Shown: piece by piece, positions 1 through 9,210 of the stretch
How the letters are laid out: each line of letters starts with the position of its first letter
Position numbering within the stretch: the stretch's first letter is position 1
Assembly (NCBI RefSeq): GCF_011397115.1
Contig: NZ_AP022822.1
Location: forward strand, 1,307,501 to 1,371,500
Reading direction: 5' to 3'
Length of the DNA stretch: 64,000 nt
Origin: Enterococcus saigonensis
GTDB taxonomy: Bacteria > Bacillota > Bacilli > Lactobacillales > Enterococcaceae
Program-made: the position numbers and the translations under genes
The notes under the pieces: generated by a model
The model's database searches: none
Told to the model about the DNA's origin: nothing
The model's input: the letters and a program-made list of their open reading frames with translations, nothing else

Positions 1-486
1 ATTTTTATTATTCCTAAAATTGATAGTGAATGGGAAAGCTTCATTAGCGATCATGAGAGTCCAATGAAGAAAATCGAACAGGAAATCGATCAGTTGACGG
101 CAAATGCAATTACAGCAAAAATGCAAATTGAAAAACTTGATGAAAAACTTAAAGAGCTTATTCAAAAAGAAAAAGCAATTGAAAATAACAAAAGTTTTTT
201 CAACCGTGGAAAAACAGATGAAGAGTTAGAAACTCTTCTTAAGCAAAAAGAAGAACTATCTGCTCAACGCGCCAAGTGGTTACCATTTGTAGAAGAACGA
301 GAAAAAACACTTCAACAAAAAGAAGTATTGGAAATTAAATACCAGCAATTGAGATTAAATCGCGCCTTAGTTATAAAAGAATTCCGACAGATTAAACGAT
401 ATTTCGGTGATTTAGAGGTCTTACAAAAACAACTAGCAAATTTTATAGCAGAATATTTAAATAAAGGAGGCAAAGAGAATGACTGA
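1..486 (+). CDS. Coiled-coil protein, 5' end outside window
   Basis: The reading frame is open from base 1 through to the TGA at 484-486, so the first in-window ATG (64) is probably internal and the gene begins upstream. The visible 161 residues are very rich in Lys, Glu and Gln with heptad-like spacing, indicating a long coiled coil, without signal peptide or membrane segment. The stop overlaps the next gene's start by 8 bases, so the two are probably co-translated partners. I do not recognise the family. Confidence 0.7.
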   Translation: MFIIPKIDSEWESFISDHESPMKKIEQEIDQLTANAITAKMQIEKLDEKLKELIQKEKAIENNKSFFNRGKTDEELETLLKQKEELSAQRAKWLPFVEEREKTLQQKEVLEIKYQQLRLNRALVIKEFRQIKRYFGDLEVLQKQLANFIAEYLNKGGKEND

Positions 487-1453
487 AAATAGAGATCCTT
501 TATCCCAAGAATCGTTAACGGTTCCAGTAGCTAATAATTCCAATCAATCATTAGAAGTGGAGGAAAAATTGACTACAGAGTTACCAAAAACTACAGAAGC
601 AGAAGCTTACCAAAAAAATAAAGCAAACGATCACAATGAAATTGTATTGTTAATTGCAGCTTCAGAAAAAGAATTAGCTGATTTAAAATTACGTAAAGCA
701 TTAATGGAGGCTGATTTTGAAGAGTTACTAGCAGAGTTTCGGCGTTTGATTCTTCCACAAAAAGAAATATCTGTAATTGCAAAAAAGATTCTATTAGAAT
801 ATTTTTCTTATGAACTTTTAAATCCATTACACTCAGTAGGTTTAAAACCGGCAGAAAATAGTTATGATTTATGGGAGACGAAACATTTTTTGGTTCGATA
901 TTATTTAGATAATAACCAAAATTTAGTTTTTAGTTTTAAAATTAATCCTGTAGATTCGCGTTTTGCTTCTGAATTTATGCCACTAGTAACTGTTAACGTG
1001 CAAGAGATGAAGGTTATAGTTAACGATGAAGAGGTATTACGTCTAATTCATTTATGGTATGCCGACAAAGTATTTTCAAAAAGTCAGTTGTCACTCGTAA
1101 ATTATGATATTAATTTATTACTACAACATTTTCGAAGGTTAGACTTTGAAGTTGCTGCGACACTTTTGGATAACACACAAAAATTACATGTTGAACTAGA
1201 GACTAGTTACCCGATGACTGCGAATGTTCTTGATGAAATTTTCATCATTACAATGGAAAATGAAGATTTCGATTTTGAAAAACTAGATACCAGTCACTAT
1301 GAAGTCTTATTAGATCAAGAACAAAAAGTTGCTATCTATCCAGATGATAATAACAAAACAGCATTATTCATTGATTCTAATAAACGGCGTAGATCCTTAC
1401 TGGACTTTTTTACGAGTTATTCTTTTTTAGTGCCTTTATTAGTGCGAAAATAA
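479..1453 (+). CDS. Unknown protein, coupled to upstream coiled-coil gene
   Basis: A 324-residue cytoplasmic-looking protein. Residues 1-50 are polar, Ser/Thr/Glu-rich and probably disordered; about 52-80 look like a short coiled coil; the rest is a mixed alpha/beta domain rich in Leu, Asp and aromatics. The start ATG lies inside the end of the preceding gene, with a good RBS (aaaggagg) in that gene's last codons. A bidirectional terminator follows at once. No catalytic motif was seen and I do not recognise the family. The pair may be the end of a longer operon outside the window. Confidence 0.75.
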   Translation: MTENRDPLSQESLTVPVANNSNQSLEVEEKLTTELPKTTEAEAYQKNKANDHNEIVLLIAASEKELADLKLRKALMEADFEELLAEFRRLILPQKEISVIAKKILLEYFSYELLNPLHSVGLKPAENSYDLWETKHFLVRYYLDNNQNLVFSFKINPVDSRFASEFMPLVTVNVQEMKVIVNDEEVLRLIHLWYADKVFSKSQLSLVNYDINLLLQHFRRLDFEVAATLLDNTQKLHVELETSYPMTANVLDEIFIITMENEDFDFEKLDTSHYEVLLDQEQKVAIYPDDNNKTALFIDSNKRRRSLLDFFTSYSFLVPLLVRK

Positions 1454-1461
1454 TAAAAAAA

Positions 1462-1516
1462 CCAAGAATAAAAGCGATTAGCCTCAGATTATAAGAAGAG
1501 GTGCTTTTATTCTTGG
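1462..1516. terminator. Bidirectional terminator
   Basis: A 14-base perfect inverted repeat (ccaagaataaaagc / gcttttattcttgg) with T-rich flanks on both sides lies between two convergent genes. Confidence 0.8.
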
Positions 1517-1534
1517 ATTCTTTTATTATTAAAA

Positions 1535-2875
1535 CTAATCTAGCGCAGGTTTAGAAATACTTTTACGATTTTGAAAAAAATATGATGCTACAATTATACT
1601 ATACATAATAACTGTCACTTGGGTAACTATTAAATTACTAGTAGACAAAATTGCAATCAAGATGGCAGTCAAACTTAATAAAGTTACGAGATTGATAGTT
1701 CTTTTAAACAAAGAGCCAGCGTTTTTCCGTAAATAACAAAAATATGCTAAACACAGCAGTAACCAAATTAAAAGAACTGTATAAGAAAGAGAACCAACTA
1801 AATAATTAAAAAGAGACTCGCCAAATACATAAGATAATAAAACACCAACATAGAGCATTCCAGTTGAAAACATAACAGCTCTGTTGGGCACACCATGCTT
1901 ATTCAATTGCATATATTTACTGAATTTTTTTGTTTTAGAAAGTTGTAAATGCAAAATTCGTGATGATGCATAAATGCCAGAGTTAATTGAAGAAAACAAA
2001 GCAAATACAATGACTAAGTTGACCAGATCAGCAGCAAATGGAATTTGCATTTTTTCAAACACTAAGACAAAAGGACTGGCATTGGAATTGGCTAAGGTCT
2101 GCCAAGGATAGATTATGAGTAGTAAAAACATTGGTACAATATAAAAAGCAATAATGCGAAATAAGACGCTACGAATCGCTTTAGGAATTGATTTAGCCGG
2201 ATCTTCTGTTTCTCCCATTGCAATGATGACCAGTTCTGTCCCACCATAAGAATAAACAACTAGTAGTAATGAATTTAATAACCCTTGAACTTTATGGGGA
2301 AAAAATCCACCATGATTAGTTAGTGCGCTCATCGTTGGTACAAGTCCATCGTGAAAAATTCTACTAATCACCAAGTAACTGGCAAAAATAATTAGTAAAA
2401 CAACAACACTGATCTTTCCCATTGTTAACCAAAATTCAGTTTCGGCAAAGATTTTAACCGATAAAAAATTAATCATAGTAGTTAGTAGGGAAATGATTAA
2501 TATAAAAATCCAAGCAGGAGTGTTTGGAAACCACAATTGCATAAAGCTCGCTGCTGCAACAGCTTCAGCAACAATATTAATCATCCACATCGTCCAATAC
2601 AACCAATCGGTAAAATAGGCCGAAAAAGAACCGATATAAGGTGCGACTACACCTGATAAACTTTGAGCATGGCTGTTTTTAACAGCTAGAGTCCCTACTG
2701 CATTCATGATGCTAAATAATAATAGTCCCCCTAAAAAGAAGGCAAGAATAACAGAAGGACCAGCTAGATTGATTGCTTCGCCGCTGCCTTTAAATAACCC
2801 AGCTCCGATTGCACCTCCTAAAGCCAACATTGTTACGTGGCGAGAATGCATCTTTTTTTGTAATTTATTTTCCAT
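1535..2875 (-). CDS. Amino-acid permease, APC superfamily
   Basis: A protein of about 446 residues with roughly 12 hydrophobic segments and the APC-family N-terminal signature (LALGGAIGAGLFKGSGEAI) in the first helix; a Gly/Glu helix follows in the middle (YSYGGTELVIIAMGE). It should be an amino-acid/cation symporter or exchanger of the AAT type; the substrate cannot be read from the sequence. The start at 2875 was chosen over an in-frame ATG at 2911 because an RBS (aggtga) sits just upstream of it. It is a single-gene unit, convergent with the upstream pair and divergent from the nuclease gene. Confidence 0.85.
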   Translation of the reverse strand: MENKLQKKMHSRHVTMLALGGAIGAGLFKGSGEAINLAGPSVILAFFLGGLLLFSIMNAVGTLAVKNSHAQSLSGVVAPYIGSFSAYFTDWLYWTMWMINIVAEAVAAASFMQLWFPNTPAWIFILIISLLTTMINFLSVKIFAETEFWLTMGKISVVVLLIIFASYLVISRIFHDGLVPTMSALTNHGGFFPHKVQGLLNSLLLVVYSYGGTELVIIAMGETEDPAKSIPKAIRSVLFRIIAFYIVPMFLLLIIYPWQTLANSNASPFVLVFEKMQIPFAADLVNLVIVFALFSSINSGIYASSRILHLQLSKTKKFSKYMQLNKHGVPNRAVMFSTGMLYVGVLLSYVFGESLFNYLVGSLSYTVLLIWLLLCLAYFCYLRKNAGSLFKRTINLVTLLSLTAILIAILSTSNLIVTQVTVIMYSIIVASYFFQNRKSISKPALD

Positions 2876-3004
2876 TTTTTCACCTATCTTAAAAGCTATG
2901 TAAAATAACAATAGCCAAATTTTTAAAGAACAAACAGTATCATACTTGAATATTCTGAAAATTTCAACAAAAAATTATATAAATTTTTCAAAATTTTCTT
3001 TCAG

Positions 3005-3033
3005 TTGTTCTAAATGGAATATTAGGGCATAAT
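3005..3033 (+). promoter_or_regulatory. Promoter of nuclease gene
   Basis: TTGTTC and CATAAT are spaced by 17 bp, about 110 bp upstream of the nuclease start. This is a pattern match only. Confidence 0.4.
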
Positions 3034-3142
3034 AAAAACGCGTTTGGCTAAATCAAGTTAAGCTAAGTTTGACTGTAGAAATTGCGAGTTCTGTTTGTCC
3101 TTGCAAATGTTTCCAAATATGACTTTTATAAAAGGGGAAAAG

Positions 3143-3781
3143 ATGAAGAAAAAAATTAGCTTTAGCGGTATTTTGGCGGTCTTGCTGCTTTTTATTTTGC
3201 AAGTCACAGGAATACTACCAACAACAGAAAAAAATGCGCCACAACAACACACGCAACATAGTAATGGAATAGCTCCTTCAGTACTTTCAATCGAGAAGGT
3301 CAATTTAGACGATCCGCCTCGTTTGAAAAAAATTGCTGTGGAAAATATTCGCAATGTAGACGGGGACACCTTCGCATTTTATATTCATAACAAAGAGTTC
3401 AAATTACGGCTTTTGATGGTGGATACCCCCGAAAGTGTTAAACCAGATTTGCCTATCCAACCGTTTGGTAAAGAAGCGAGTTCTTTTACTAAAAACAAAC
3501 TTAAAAACGAAGATGTTAGTATCGTTTTTGATAAAGGACAAGTAAAAGATAAATACGGACGTTACTTAGCCTATGTATATACTGGAGATGAAATGCTACA
3601 AATAGCATTATTAAAAGCAGGACTGGGCATTGTGCGTTACGTGAATGTGGGTGGCGATAGTTATGTCGATGAGTTGATGAAGGCTCAAAATTTTGCACAA
3701 CAAAAAAGCCTTGGCGTTTGGCACGAAAAAAACTATATTAGCAAAAAGAATAATGGTTATTATCAATATAATGTGCGTTAG
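3143..3781 (+). CDS. Membrane-anchored or secreted thermonuclease (SNase family)
   Basis: Staphylococcal-nuclease-like protein of 212 residues that should cleave DNA or RNA at the cell surface using Ca2+. A Lys-rich start is followed by one hydrophobic segment (about residues 8-25), a signal peptide or anchor; no lipobox Cys is present. The SNase core keeps the catalytic set: Asp in NVDGDTF, Arg and Asp-Thr-Pro-Glu in RLLMVDTPE, and Arg in KYGRYLAYVY. The ATG at 3143 was chosen over 3095 because aaaggggaaa precedes it and it opens directly into the signal segment. Confidence 0.88.
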   Translation: MKKKISFSGILAVLLLFILQVTGILPTTEKNAPQQHTQHSNGIAPSVLSIEKVNLDDPPRLKKIAVENIRNVDGDTFAFYIHNKEFKLRLLMVDTPESVKPDLPIQPFGKEASSFTKNKLKNEDVSIVFDKGQVKDKYGRYLAYVYTGDEMLQIALLKAGLGIVRYVNVGGDSYVDELMKAQNFAQQKSLGVWHEKNYISKKNNGYYQYNVR

Positions 3782-3833
3782 TTTTAAAAAATGAGAGTAA
3801 ATAATTCAAATAAAACTGGAGATGGTCTTAATA

Positions 3834-3868
3834 AAAAGCCTCAAGTCAAATCGACTTGGGGCTTTTTT
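3834..3868. terminator. Terminator
   Basis: Stem aagcctcaagtc / gacttggggctt with a 5-base loop, followed by six Ts; it lies between convergent genes. Confidence 0.8.
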
Positions 3869-3872
3869 CCTT

Positions 3873-4148
3873 TTACTCTTCTGCTAAAATGACTCTTACC
3901 ATCTTATCTAAGAATTCTTCTTCTGTCATAGGATTTTCTGAGTCTCCATGTGAAAAAGCTTTTTCGTTTTTTTGCCCATCAGTAAAAAGATAAGTATTAT
4001 CTGAGTTAATAAAAAAGTAGTAATCTTTTTCCCCTTCAATATAAAGGACTTCTTTTTGGTCCGGATACTCCACTGTAATATCCATTACTGTGATTCCTGA
4101 TACGTGATTTGTCAAATAATCTTCCGCTTGTTTAATTGTTAATGCCAT
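3873..4148 (-). CDS. Small hypothetical protein
   Basis: A 91-residue acidic soluble protein (start MALTIKQAEDYL) with an alternating strand/helix pattern, no membrane segment and no recognised motif. The start at 4148 is preferred to 4187 because gaaggga precedes it and the extra upstream residues look non-coding. It is divergent from ahpC and may share that intergenic region. Confidence 0.6.
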   Translation of the reverse strand: MALTIKQAEDYLTNHVSGITVMDITVEYPDQKEVLYIEGEKDYYFFINSDNTYLFTDGQKNEKAFSHGDSENPMTEEEFLDKMVRVILAEE

Positions 4149-4256
4149 GATTATCAATCCCTTCATATACATAGTACCACCATTCACAAAAGGGAGTATA
4201 AATAAACACTTATTATCAATATGGAAAAAAATAATACATCTTTTTGCAAGAAAAGG

Positions 4257-4293
4257 TTCACATTCCTATCTTTTTAGATTATAGTTATTATAA
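4257..4293 (+). promoter_or_regulatory. ahpCF promoter with PerR box
   Basis: A -35 TTCACA (4257-4262), a 17-bp spacer and a -10 TATAGT (4280-4285). The 15-mer TTATAGTTATTATAA (4279-4293) matches the PerR consensus TTATAATNATTATAA at all but one position and covers the -10, the expected place for peroxide-relieved repression. Confidence 0.75.
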
Positions 4294-4388
4294 ATTGATA
4301 ATTAGTAATTCCTTAGTAAATGGTTTTTACAAAGGGCTTATTTTCAATTAGTAAAGTATATTCTCAATAAATCACTGGAGGGAAAACA

Positions 4389-4952
4389 ATGTCAATGATT
4401 GGAAAAGAAGTTACAGAATTCAGCGCACAAGCATATCATAATAGTGAATTTGTGGCAGTATCAGCAGAAAACTTTAAGGGAAAATGGAGTGTTTTGTGTT
4501 TTTATCCTGCTGATTTTACTTTTGTCTGTCCAACAGAATTAGAGGATTTGCAAGAACAATATGAAACATTACAATCTTTAAATGTAGAAGTCTATTCTTG
4601 TTCAACAGACACTCACTTTACCCATAAAGCATGGCATGAAACATCAGAAGCAATTGGTAAAATCAAATACTATATGATTGGGGATCCTAGTCATAAAATT
4701 GCTGAAATGTTTGATGTCTTAGACGAAGCTGAAGGATTAGCGCAACGTGGTACTTTTATCATTGACCCAGATGGGATTGTCCAAGCAGTAGAAATTAATG
4801 CTGACGGTATTGGCCGTGACGCAAGTACTTTAGTGGATAAAATTCGTGCAGCTCAATACGTACGTACGCATCCAGGAGAAGTTTGTCCGGCAAAATGGAA
4901 AGAAAGTGGCGAAACTTTGACACCAAGTTTTGATTTAGTTGGTAAAATTTAA
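4389..4952 (+). CDS. ahpC: Alkyl hydroperoxide reductase peroxiredoxin subunit
   Basis: Typical 2-Cys peroxiredoxin of 187 residues that reduces H2O2 and organic peroxides in the cytoplasm and is recycled by AhpF. The peroxidatic Cys47 lies in FTFVCPTELED and the resolving Cys166 in GEVCPAKW; length and spacing are normal for AhpC. A strong RBS (ggaggg) precedes the ATG. ahpF follows after 126 bp, and a PerR-like box lies over the upstream promoter. Confidence 0.97.
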   Translation: MSMIGKEVTEFSAQAYHNSEFVAVSAENFKGKWSVLCFYPADFTFVCPTELEDLQEQYETLQSLNVEVYSCSTDTHFTHKAWHETSEAIGKIKYYMIGDPSHKIAEMFDVLDEAEGLAQRGTFIIDPDGIVQAVEINADGIGRDASTLVDKIRAAQYVRTHPGEVCPAKWKESGETLTPSFDLVGKI

Positions 4953-4999
4953 GTAGTCTTTATGTGTTTATAGTAAGCATCGAATTAAGAAAAATATTG

Positions 5000-5061
5000 C
5001 CGTCATCCTTTGCAATTACCAACACTGTTTGCTGTCGGCTTGTGAAGATTGACGGTTTTTA
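5000..5061 (+). terminator. Possible intercistronic hairpin in ahpCF
   Basis: ccgtca (5000-5005) can pair with tgacgg (5050-5055), followed by a run of Ts. The stem is short and the loop long, so at most this is a leaky terminator that lowers ahpF relative to ahpC. Confidence 0.3.
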
Positions 5062-5078
5062 TTTAAAGGAGAAAAAAA

Positions 5079-6608
5079 TTGTTAGATAATAATACGATTC
5101 AGCAGTTAAAACAATATTTGACAATGCTAGAAGGCCCAGTCGTTTTTCGGGCTAGTTTAGGCACGGATGAGAATTCTGATAAGATGAGAGAATTTTTGTT
5201 AGAAGTTACAGCATTGTCGCACCTATTAACCTTAGAAGAAGTAACAGGTACACGAAAACCGCAATTTGCAGTTGATCGACCAGATTACGCCAGTGGCATT
5301 ATTTTTGCTGGATTACCTTTAGGACATGAGTTTGCTTCATTCATTTTAGCTGTTTTACAAGTTAGTGGTCGTGTTCCAAAAATTTCTGAAGAGGATTATA
5401 AGCAAATTGAAGCGATTAACGACCCCTTACACTTTGAAACGTTTATTAGTTTGACGTGTCAAAACTGTCCGGATGTTGTTCAAGCATTAAATATTATGGC
5501 TGTTTTAAACCCTAATATTCGTCATACGATGATTGAAGGCGGAACCTTTAAAGAAGAAGTAGAAGCAAAAAATATTTTAGCAGTCCCGACAGTCTTTTTA
5601 AATGGCGTAGAATTTTCAAGTGGTAGAGGGACTCTGACACAATTATTAAAGAAAATTCCAACCAATGAAAAAAAAGAATTTAAAAATAGAGATCCTTTTG
5701 ATATTTTGGTAGTAGGAGGCGGTCCTGCTGGTGCTAGCGCCGCAATTTATGCTGCACGTAAAGGTATTAAAACGGGGTTGTTGGCTAATGAATTTGGGGG
5801 ACAAGTATTGGAAACTTTATCCATTGAAAATATTATTGGCACGCCTAAAACTCAAGGCACTAAATTTATGGCCGAGGTGAAACAACACGTCGAAGAATAT
5901 GATGTAGATTTAATCAGTGGTGAAGTTGCAACGAGTATTCAAAAAGATGACTTAGTGACTGTTAATTTAGAAAATGGCGCAAATATTCAAAGTAAGGCTG
6001 TCATTTTAGCAACTGGAGCACATTGGAAAAATTTAGGTATTCCAGGTGAAGATGAATTTAAAAATAAAGGGGTAGCTTATTGCCCACATTGTGACGGTCC
6101 ATTATTTGCTGGCAAAGATGTAGCGGTTATCGGGGGTGGAAATTCTGGTATTGAGGCAGCTATTGATTTAGCTGGCATCTGTCGCCATGTTTATGTACTT
6201 GAATTTTTACCGGAACTAAAGGCAGATAAAATCTTACAAGAACGATTAGCAGGAATTGAAAATGTAACAGTTATCTTAAATGCTGAGACAACAAGCATTA
6301 CCGGAACAGATAGAGTGGAAAGCTTAACTTATCGTAAGCGTGAAACAGGTGAAAAAGAAAGTATTTCTGTGGCTGGAACATTTATTTTAATTGGATTACA
6401 ACCAAATACGAAGTGGTTGGAGAATACTCCGATTGCTTTAAATAATCGCAAAGAAGTTATTACTGCTGCAGATGGCGCGACAAACGTAGCAGGAATTTTT
6501 GCCGCTGGAGACTGCACGGATAGTCGCTATAAGCAAATTATCATCGCTATGGGATCAGGCGCAACTGCTGCATTAGGAGCTTTTGACTATTTGATTCGTC
6601 AAGGCTAA
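5079..6608 (+). CDS. ahpF: Alkyl hydroperoxide reductase flavoprotein subunit
   Basis: A 509-residue NADH:peroxiredoxin oxidoreductase that regenerates AhpC. The N-terminal double-thioredoxin domain carries a CxxC at Cys127/Cys130 (TCQNC); a thioredoxin-reductase-like part follows, with FAD motif VVGGGPAGASAA, the redox pair Cys335/Cys338 (YCPHCDG), the NADH motif VIGGGNSGIEAA and a C-terminal GDCTD FAD motif. The start is TTG, supported by aaaggag seven bases upstream; no better start exists nearby. Confidence 0.96.
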   Translation: MLDNNTIQQLKQYLTMLEGPVVFRASLGTDENSDKMREFLLEVTALSHLLTLEEVTGTRKPQFAVDRPDYASGIIFAGLPLGHEFASFILAVLQVSGRVPKISEEDYKQIEAINDPLHFETFISLTCQNCPDVVQALNIMAVLNPNIRHTMIEGGTFKEEVEAKNILAVPTVFLNGVEFSSGRGTLTQLLKKIPTNEKKEFKNRDPFDILVVGGGPAGASAAIYAARKGIKTGLLANEFGGQVLETLSIENIIGTPKTQGTKFMAEVKQHVEEYDVDLISGEVATSIQKDDLVTVNLENGANIQSKAVILATGAHWKNLGIPGEDEFKNKGVAYCPHCDGPLFAGKDVAVIGGGNSGIEAAIDLAGICRHVYVLEFLPELKADKILQERLAGIENVTVILNAETTSITGTDRVESLTYRKRETGEKESISVAGTFILIGLQPNTKWLENTPIALNNRKEVITAADGATNVAGIFAAGDCTDSRYKQIIIAMGSGATAALGAFDYLIRQG

Positions 6609-6748
6609 TACGAATGAAATAGGAATGTCATAATTTTTTATAGCTAAAAAAGTTGTGAATTTTTTGTAAAGACATAGCTTTTTTTATCAGGGTTTGTTAT
6701 CATAAATGAGTAATATTTTTTCCATATTTTGTAATGGTTGAGTCAAAG

Positions 6749-6840
6749 ACTTCAAGGATCGCGTTCTTCAAGGGGTGAGAAGAGCATTTTTGAAGTGCTT
6801 TTTTAAACGTACTTCAATATATTTGAAGTGCGTTTTTTTT
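6749..6840 (+). promoter_or_regulatory. Repeated-arm leader / terminator before V-ATPase operon
   Basis: The stretch holds cttcaa at 6750, 6766 and 6812 and ttgaag at 6790 and 6823. The last pair (acttcaa/ttgaagt) forms a terminator with eight Ts (6805-6840); an earlier pairing (6766-6795) is also followed by a T run. These are either the ahpF terminator plus a second one, or a leader with competing hairpins before ntpF, whose RBS begins about 70 bp later. Confidence 0.5.
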
Positions 6841-6923
6841 ATTAATATCAAGTTAATTTGAAAGCTAAAAGTTTTTCGAGTGATTGAAAATTTTTCAGGT
6901 TCACGTGCAAAGGAGGAAATCAA

Positions 6924-7244
6924 TTGAAAGAAGCTTTAGATAAAATTAAAGCAGCTGAATTAAAAAATGAAGCTTTACAAAAAAAATTACAAAAAGATTT
7001 ACAAGAATACACTGAACAAAAGGAAACCGAATTACGGCTATTGCAAGATAGTCTTAAAACAAAACGTCAACAAAAAACTGATGCAGCAGAAAAAATTGCC
7101 AAAGCTGCATTAAAAAGTGAAAAAGAGACACTATTAGCTGCTGCTAAAGAAGAAGAAGCGACATTTACCGCGCTTTATAAAGAGCGTCATGAAAAAGTCG
7201 CCACTTTCATTATAGAAAGGGTGCTGGAGACTTATGGCAGTTGA
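6924..7244 (+). CDS. ntpF: V-type Na+-ATPase peripheral-stalk subunit NtpF (G/H type)
   Basis: A 106-residue, almost wholly alpha-helical Lys/Glu/Ala-rich coiled coil, as expected for the NtpF stalk subunit, which pairs with NtpE to hold the catalytic head against the membrane subunit NtpI. The start is TTG with a strong aaaggagg RBS. It is the first gene of the operon and overlaps ntpI by 11 bases. Sequence alone identifies this low-complexity subunit weakly; its place in the ntp gene order identifies it well. Confidence 0.88.
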   Translation: MKEALDKIKAAELKNEALQKKLQKDLQEYTEQKETELRLLQDSLKTKRQQKTDAAEKIAKAALKSEKETLLAAAKEEEATFTALYKERHEKVATFIIERVLETYGS

Positions 7245-9210
7245 AGCAGTAAAAAAGATTTCCTTAATTTTAGAAAAATCACAACAAGAAAAATTACTCC
7301 AACTTCTCCAAGCACTTCAGACTATTGAAATTACAGATTTAGTTTCAGATGAAGAAAATCAGGCTTGGATTAAGTATTATTTTCCAAATGGATTGCAATT
7401 TTCGCAAGAAAAATTACAAAAATATGAAAAGTTATTACAGCAAATTGAAACGGCCATCCGGTTTGTGAAAAATCACGGAAATGCAAAAGAAAAAACGACT
7501 GAATTAAAGCGTCAAACACTTGATTTTTTGACTTTTGAAAATGAATTTGACGAAGAAAAATTACAGTCGCGTTTAGATCAGTTGTCAGATTTACAATATC
7601 GTTGGTCTAAAATGGAAGAAGCAAAAAAAGAAAATTTAGAAAAAGAACAGTGGGGAACATTATGGCAAAGTCTCGATGCATACACTGCAGATGAGGCAGC
7701 CAACATTCAATTGCTATTAGGTACTTTAGAAGATAAGACTTGGTTAGATTTTTTAAGTGAAGTTAAAGAAAATGATAGTCTGTATGTTGAGAATATTTTT
7801 ACCGAAAAGCAGGTCACCGGTTTTGCTTTAATTTACTTAACGTGTGAGCAAAAAAGTGTACAAGCATTACTACAAAAGCACGGTGTAAAAGAAGAAGTTA
7901 ATTCGTTTAATAAACTACCTAAACAAGTTTTACAAGAAGCAAAGGCTCAGTTAGCTGAACTTTCTAAAGAAGAAAAAAAATTAGTAGTAGAAATTGGTCA
8001 ACAAAAAAAAGAAATTGCACACTTACAATTGGCAGAAGAGGTTATCTTGGCCAAAAAAGAACGGGAGATAATTAAAACAGGATTAATCAATTCTGATAAT
8101 CTTGTTGTCTTATCTGGTTGGTTAGCTGTTAGTGATTGCCGGCAATTTGAAGACCAGTTAAAAACCTATTTTCCTAACCATGAGATTTATTATACGTATG
8201 CTGATCCAACAGAAGTTGAGATTGAAGCATTAAAAACACCAACTAAATTGAAAAATATTGGACTGGTCAAGCCTTTTGAAATGCTCACAGAAATGTATAG
8301 TCTGCCACAATATCAAGAAATTGATCCTACACCGTGGTTAGCACCGTTTTACTTTGTTTTTTTTGGCATGATGGTGGCCGATTTGGGCTATGGAGTATTA
8401 ATGCTTTTAGTTACAACGCTTGCACTAAAGAGAATTACCTTAAGTAAAGGTGTTACTCGCTTTATGAAATTGTTTCAATATTTATCAATCTCAACGATTA
8501 TTTGGGGTCTAATTTATGGGAGCTGCTTTGGGGCAGAATTGCCAATTTATCTATTATCTCCTTCCAAAGATTTCATGGCGATTTTTGGCATTTCAATGAT
8601 TTTTGGTGGAATACAATTATTTACGGGATTATTCTTAGCAGCAAAAGAAAACATTAAAAAAAGAGATTATTTGCAAGCTGTAAATCAAGGTTTTTCTTGG
8701 CAAGCAATCTTGGCTGGAATTATTATTGCCGCTGCTGGGAAAATGGTATTTGTATCAGAAGCACTTTTTATCCTAGGAATTGTAGTAGCTGCAATTGGTG
8801 CAATTTGCGTTCTTTTAATTCCAGCAATTACTGGTAAATCAAAAGTTGGCGGCTTTTTCATGGGTTTGTATGAACTTTATGGTGTAACCAGTTATATTGG
8901 CGATTTTGTCAGCTATAGCCGCTTAATGGCGTTAGGAATTTCTGGTGGGAGTATTGCCGCTGCTTTTAACATGTTAGTGGGCTATATGCCGCCTGCAGCC
9001 CGCTTTACAGCTGGGGCTGTTTTAATTGTAGCTTTACAAGGTTTAAATATTTTTTTATCCTTGCTTAGTGCTTATGTTCATGCGGCCCGCTTACAATACG
9101 TCGAATTTTTTGGGAAATTTTATAATGGCGGCGGGCGTGCATTTAAAACGTTTAAACCGACCGAAAAATATGTCAACTTTAAAGAAGAAAATGGAGGAAA
9201 GAACAAATGA
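7234..9210 (+). CDS. ntpI: V-type Na+-ATPase membrane subunit I (a subunit)
   Basis: A 658-residue stator subunit that forms the ion half-channels beside the K ring. The N-terminal half (to about 365) is cytoplasmic with long coiled coils. The C-terminal half has about seven to eight membrane helices beginning near PWLAPFYFVFFGMMVADLGYG, including SYSRLMALGISGGSIA, the conserved Arg-containing helix that faces the ring glutamate. Size and domain order are normal. It ends 4 bases into ntpK. Confidence 0.95.
   Translation: MAVEAVKKISLILEKSQQEKLLQLLQALQTIEITDLVSDEENQAWIKYYFPNGLQFSQEKLQKYEKLLQQIETAIRFVKNHGNAKEKTTELKRQTLDFLTFENEFDEEKLQSRLDQLSDLQYRWSKMEEAKKENLEKEQWGTLWQSLDAYTADEAANIQLLLGTLEDKTWLDFLSEVKENDSLYVENIFTEKQVTGFALIYLTCEQKSVQALLQKHGVKEEVNSFNKLPKQVLQEAKAQLAELSKEEKKLVVEIGQQKKEIAHLQLAEEVILAKKEREIIKTGLINSDNLVVLSGWLAVSDCRQFEDQLKTYFPNHEIYYTYADPTEVEIEALKTPTKLKNIGLVKPFEMLTEMYSLPQYQEIDPTPWLAPFYFVFFGMMVADLGYGVLMLLVTTLALKRITLSKGVTRFMKLFQYLSISTIIWGLIYGSCFGAELPIYLLSPSKDFMAIFGISMIFGGIQLFTGLFLAAKENIKKRDYLQAVNQGFSWQAILAGIIIAAAGKMVFVSEALFILGIVVAAIGAICVLLIPAITGKSKVGGFFMGLYELYGVTSYIGDFVSYSRLMALGISGGSIAAAFNMLVGYMPPAARFTAGAVLIVALQGLNIFLSLLSAYVHAARLQYVEFFGKFYNGGGRAFKTFKPTEKYVNFKEENGGKNK

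Noticed and set aside
591..827. Minus-strand ORF inside the second gene
   Set aside because: It lies wholly opposite a better-supported gene with RBS and coupling; no RBS of its own.
4188..4256. Regulatory RNA between the small gene and ahpC
   Set aside because: Only AT-rich promoter DNA is visible; no hairpin or terminator before the PerR promoter.
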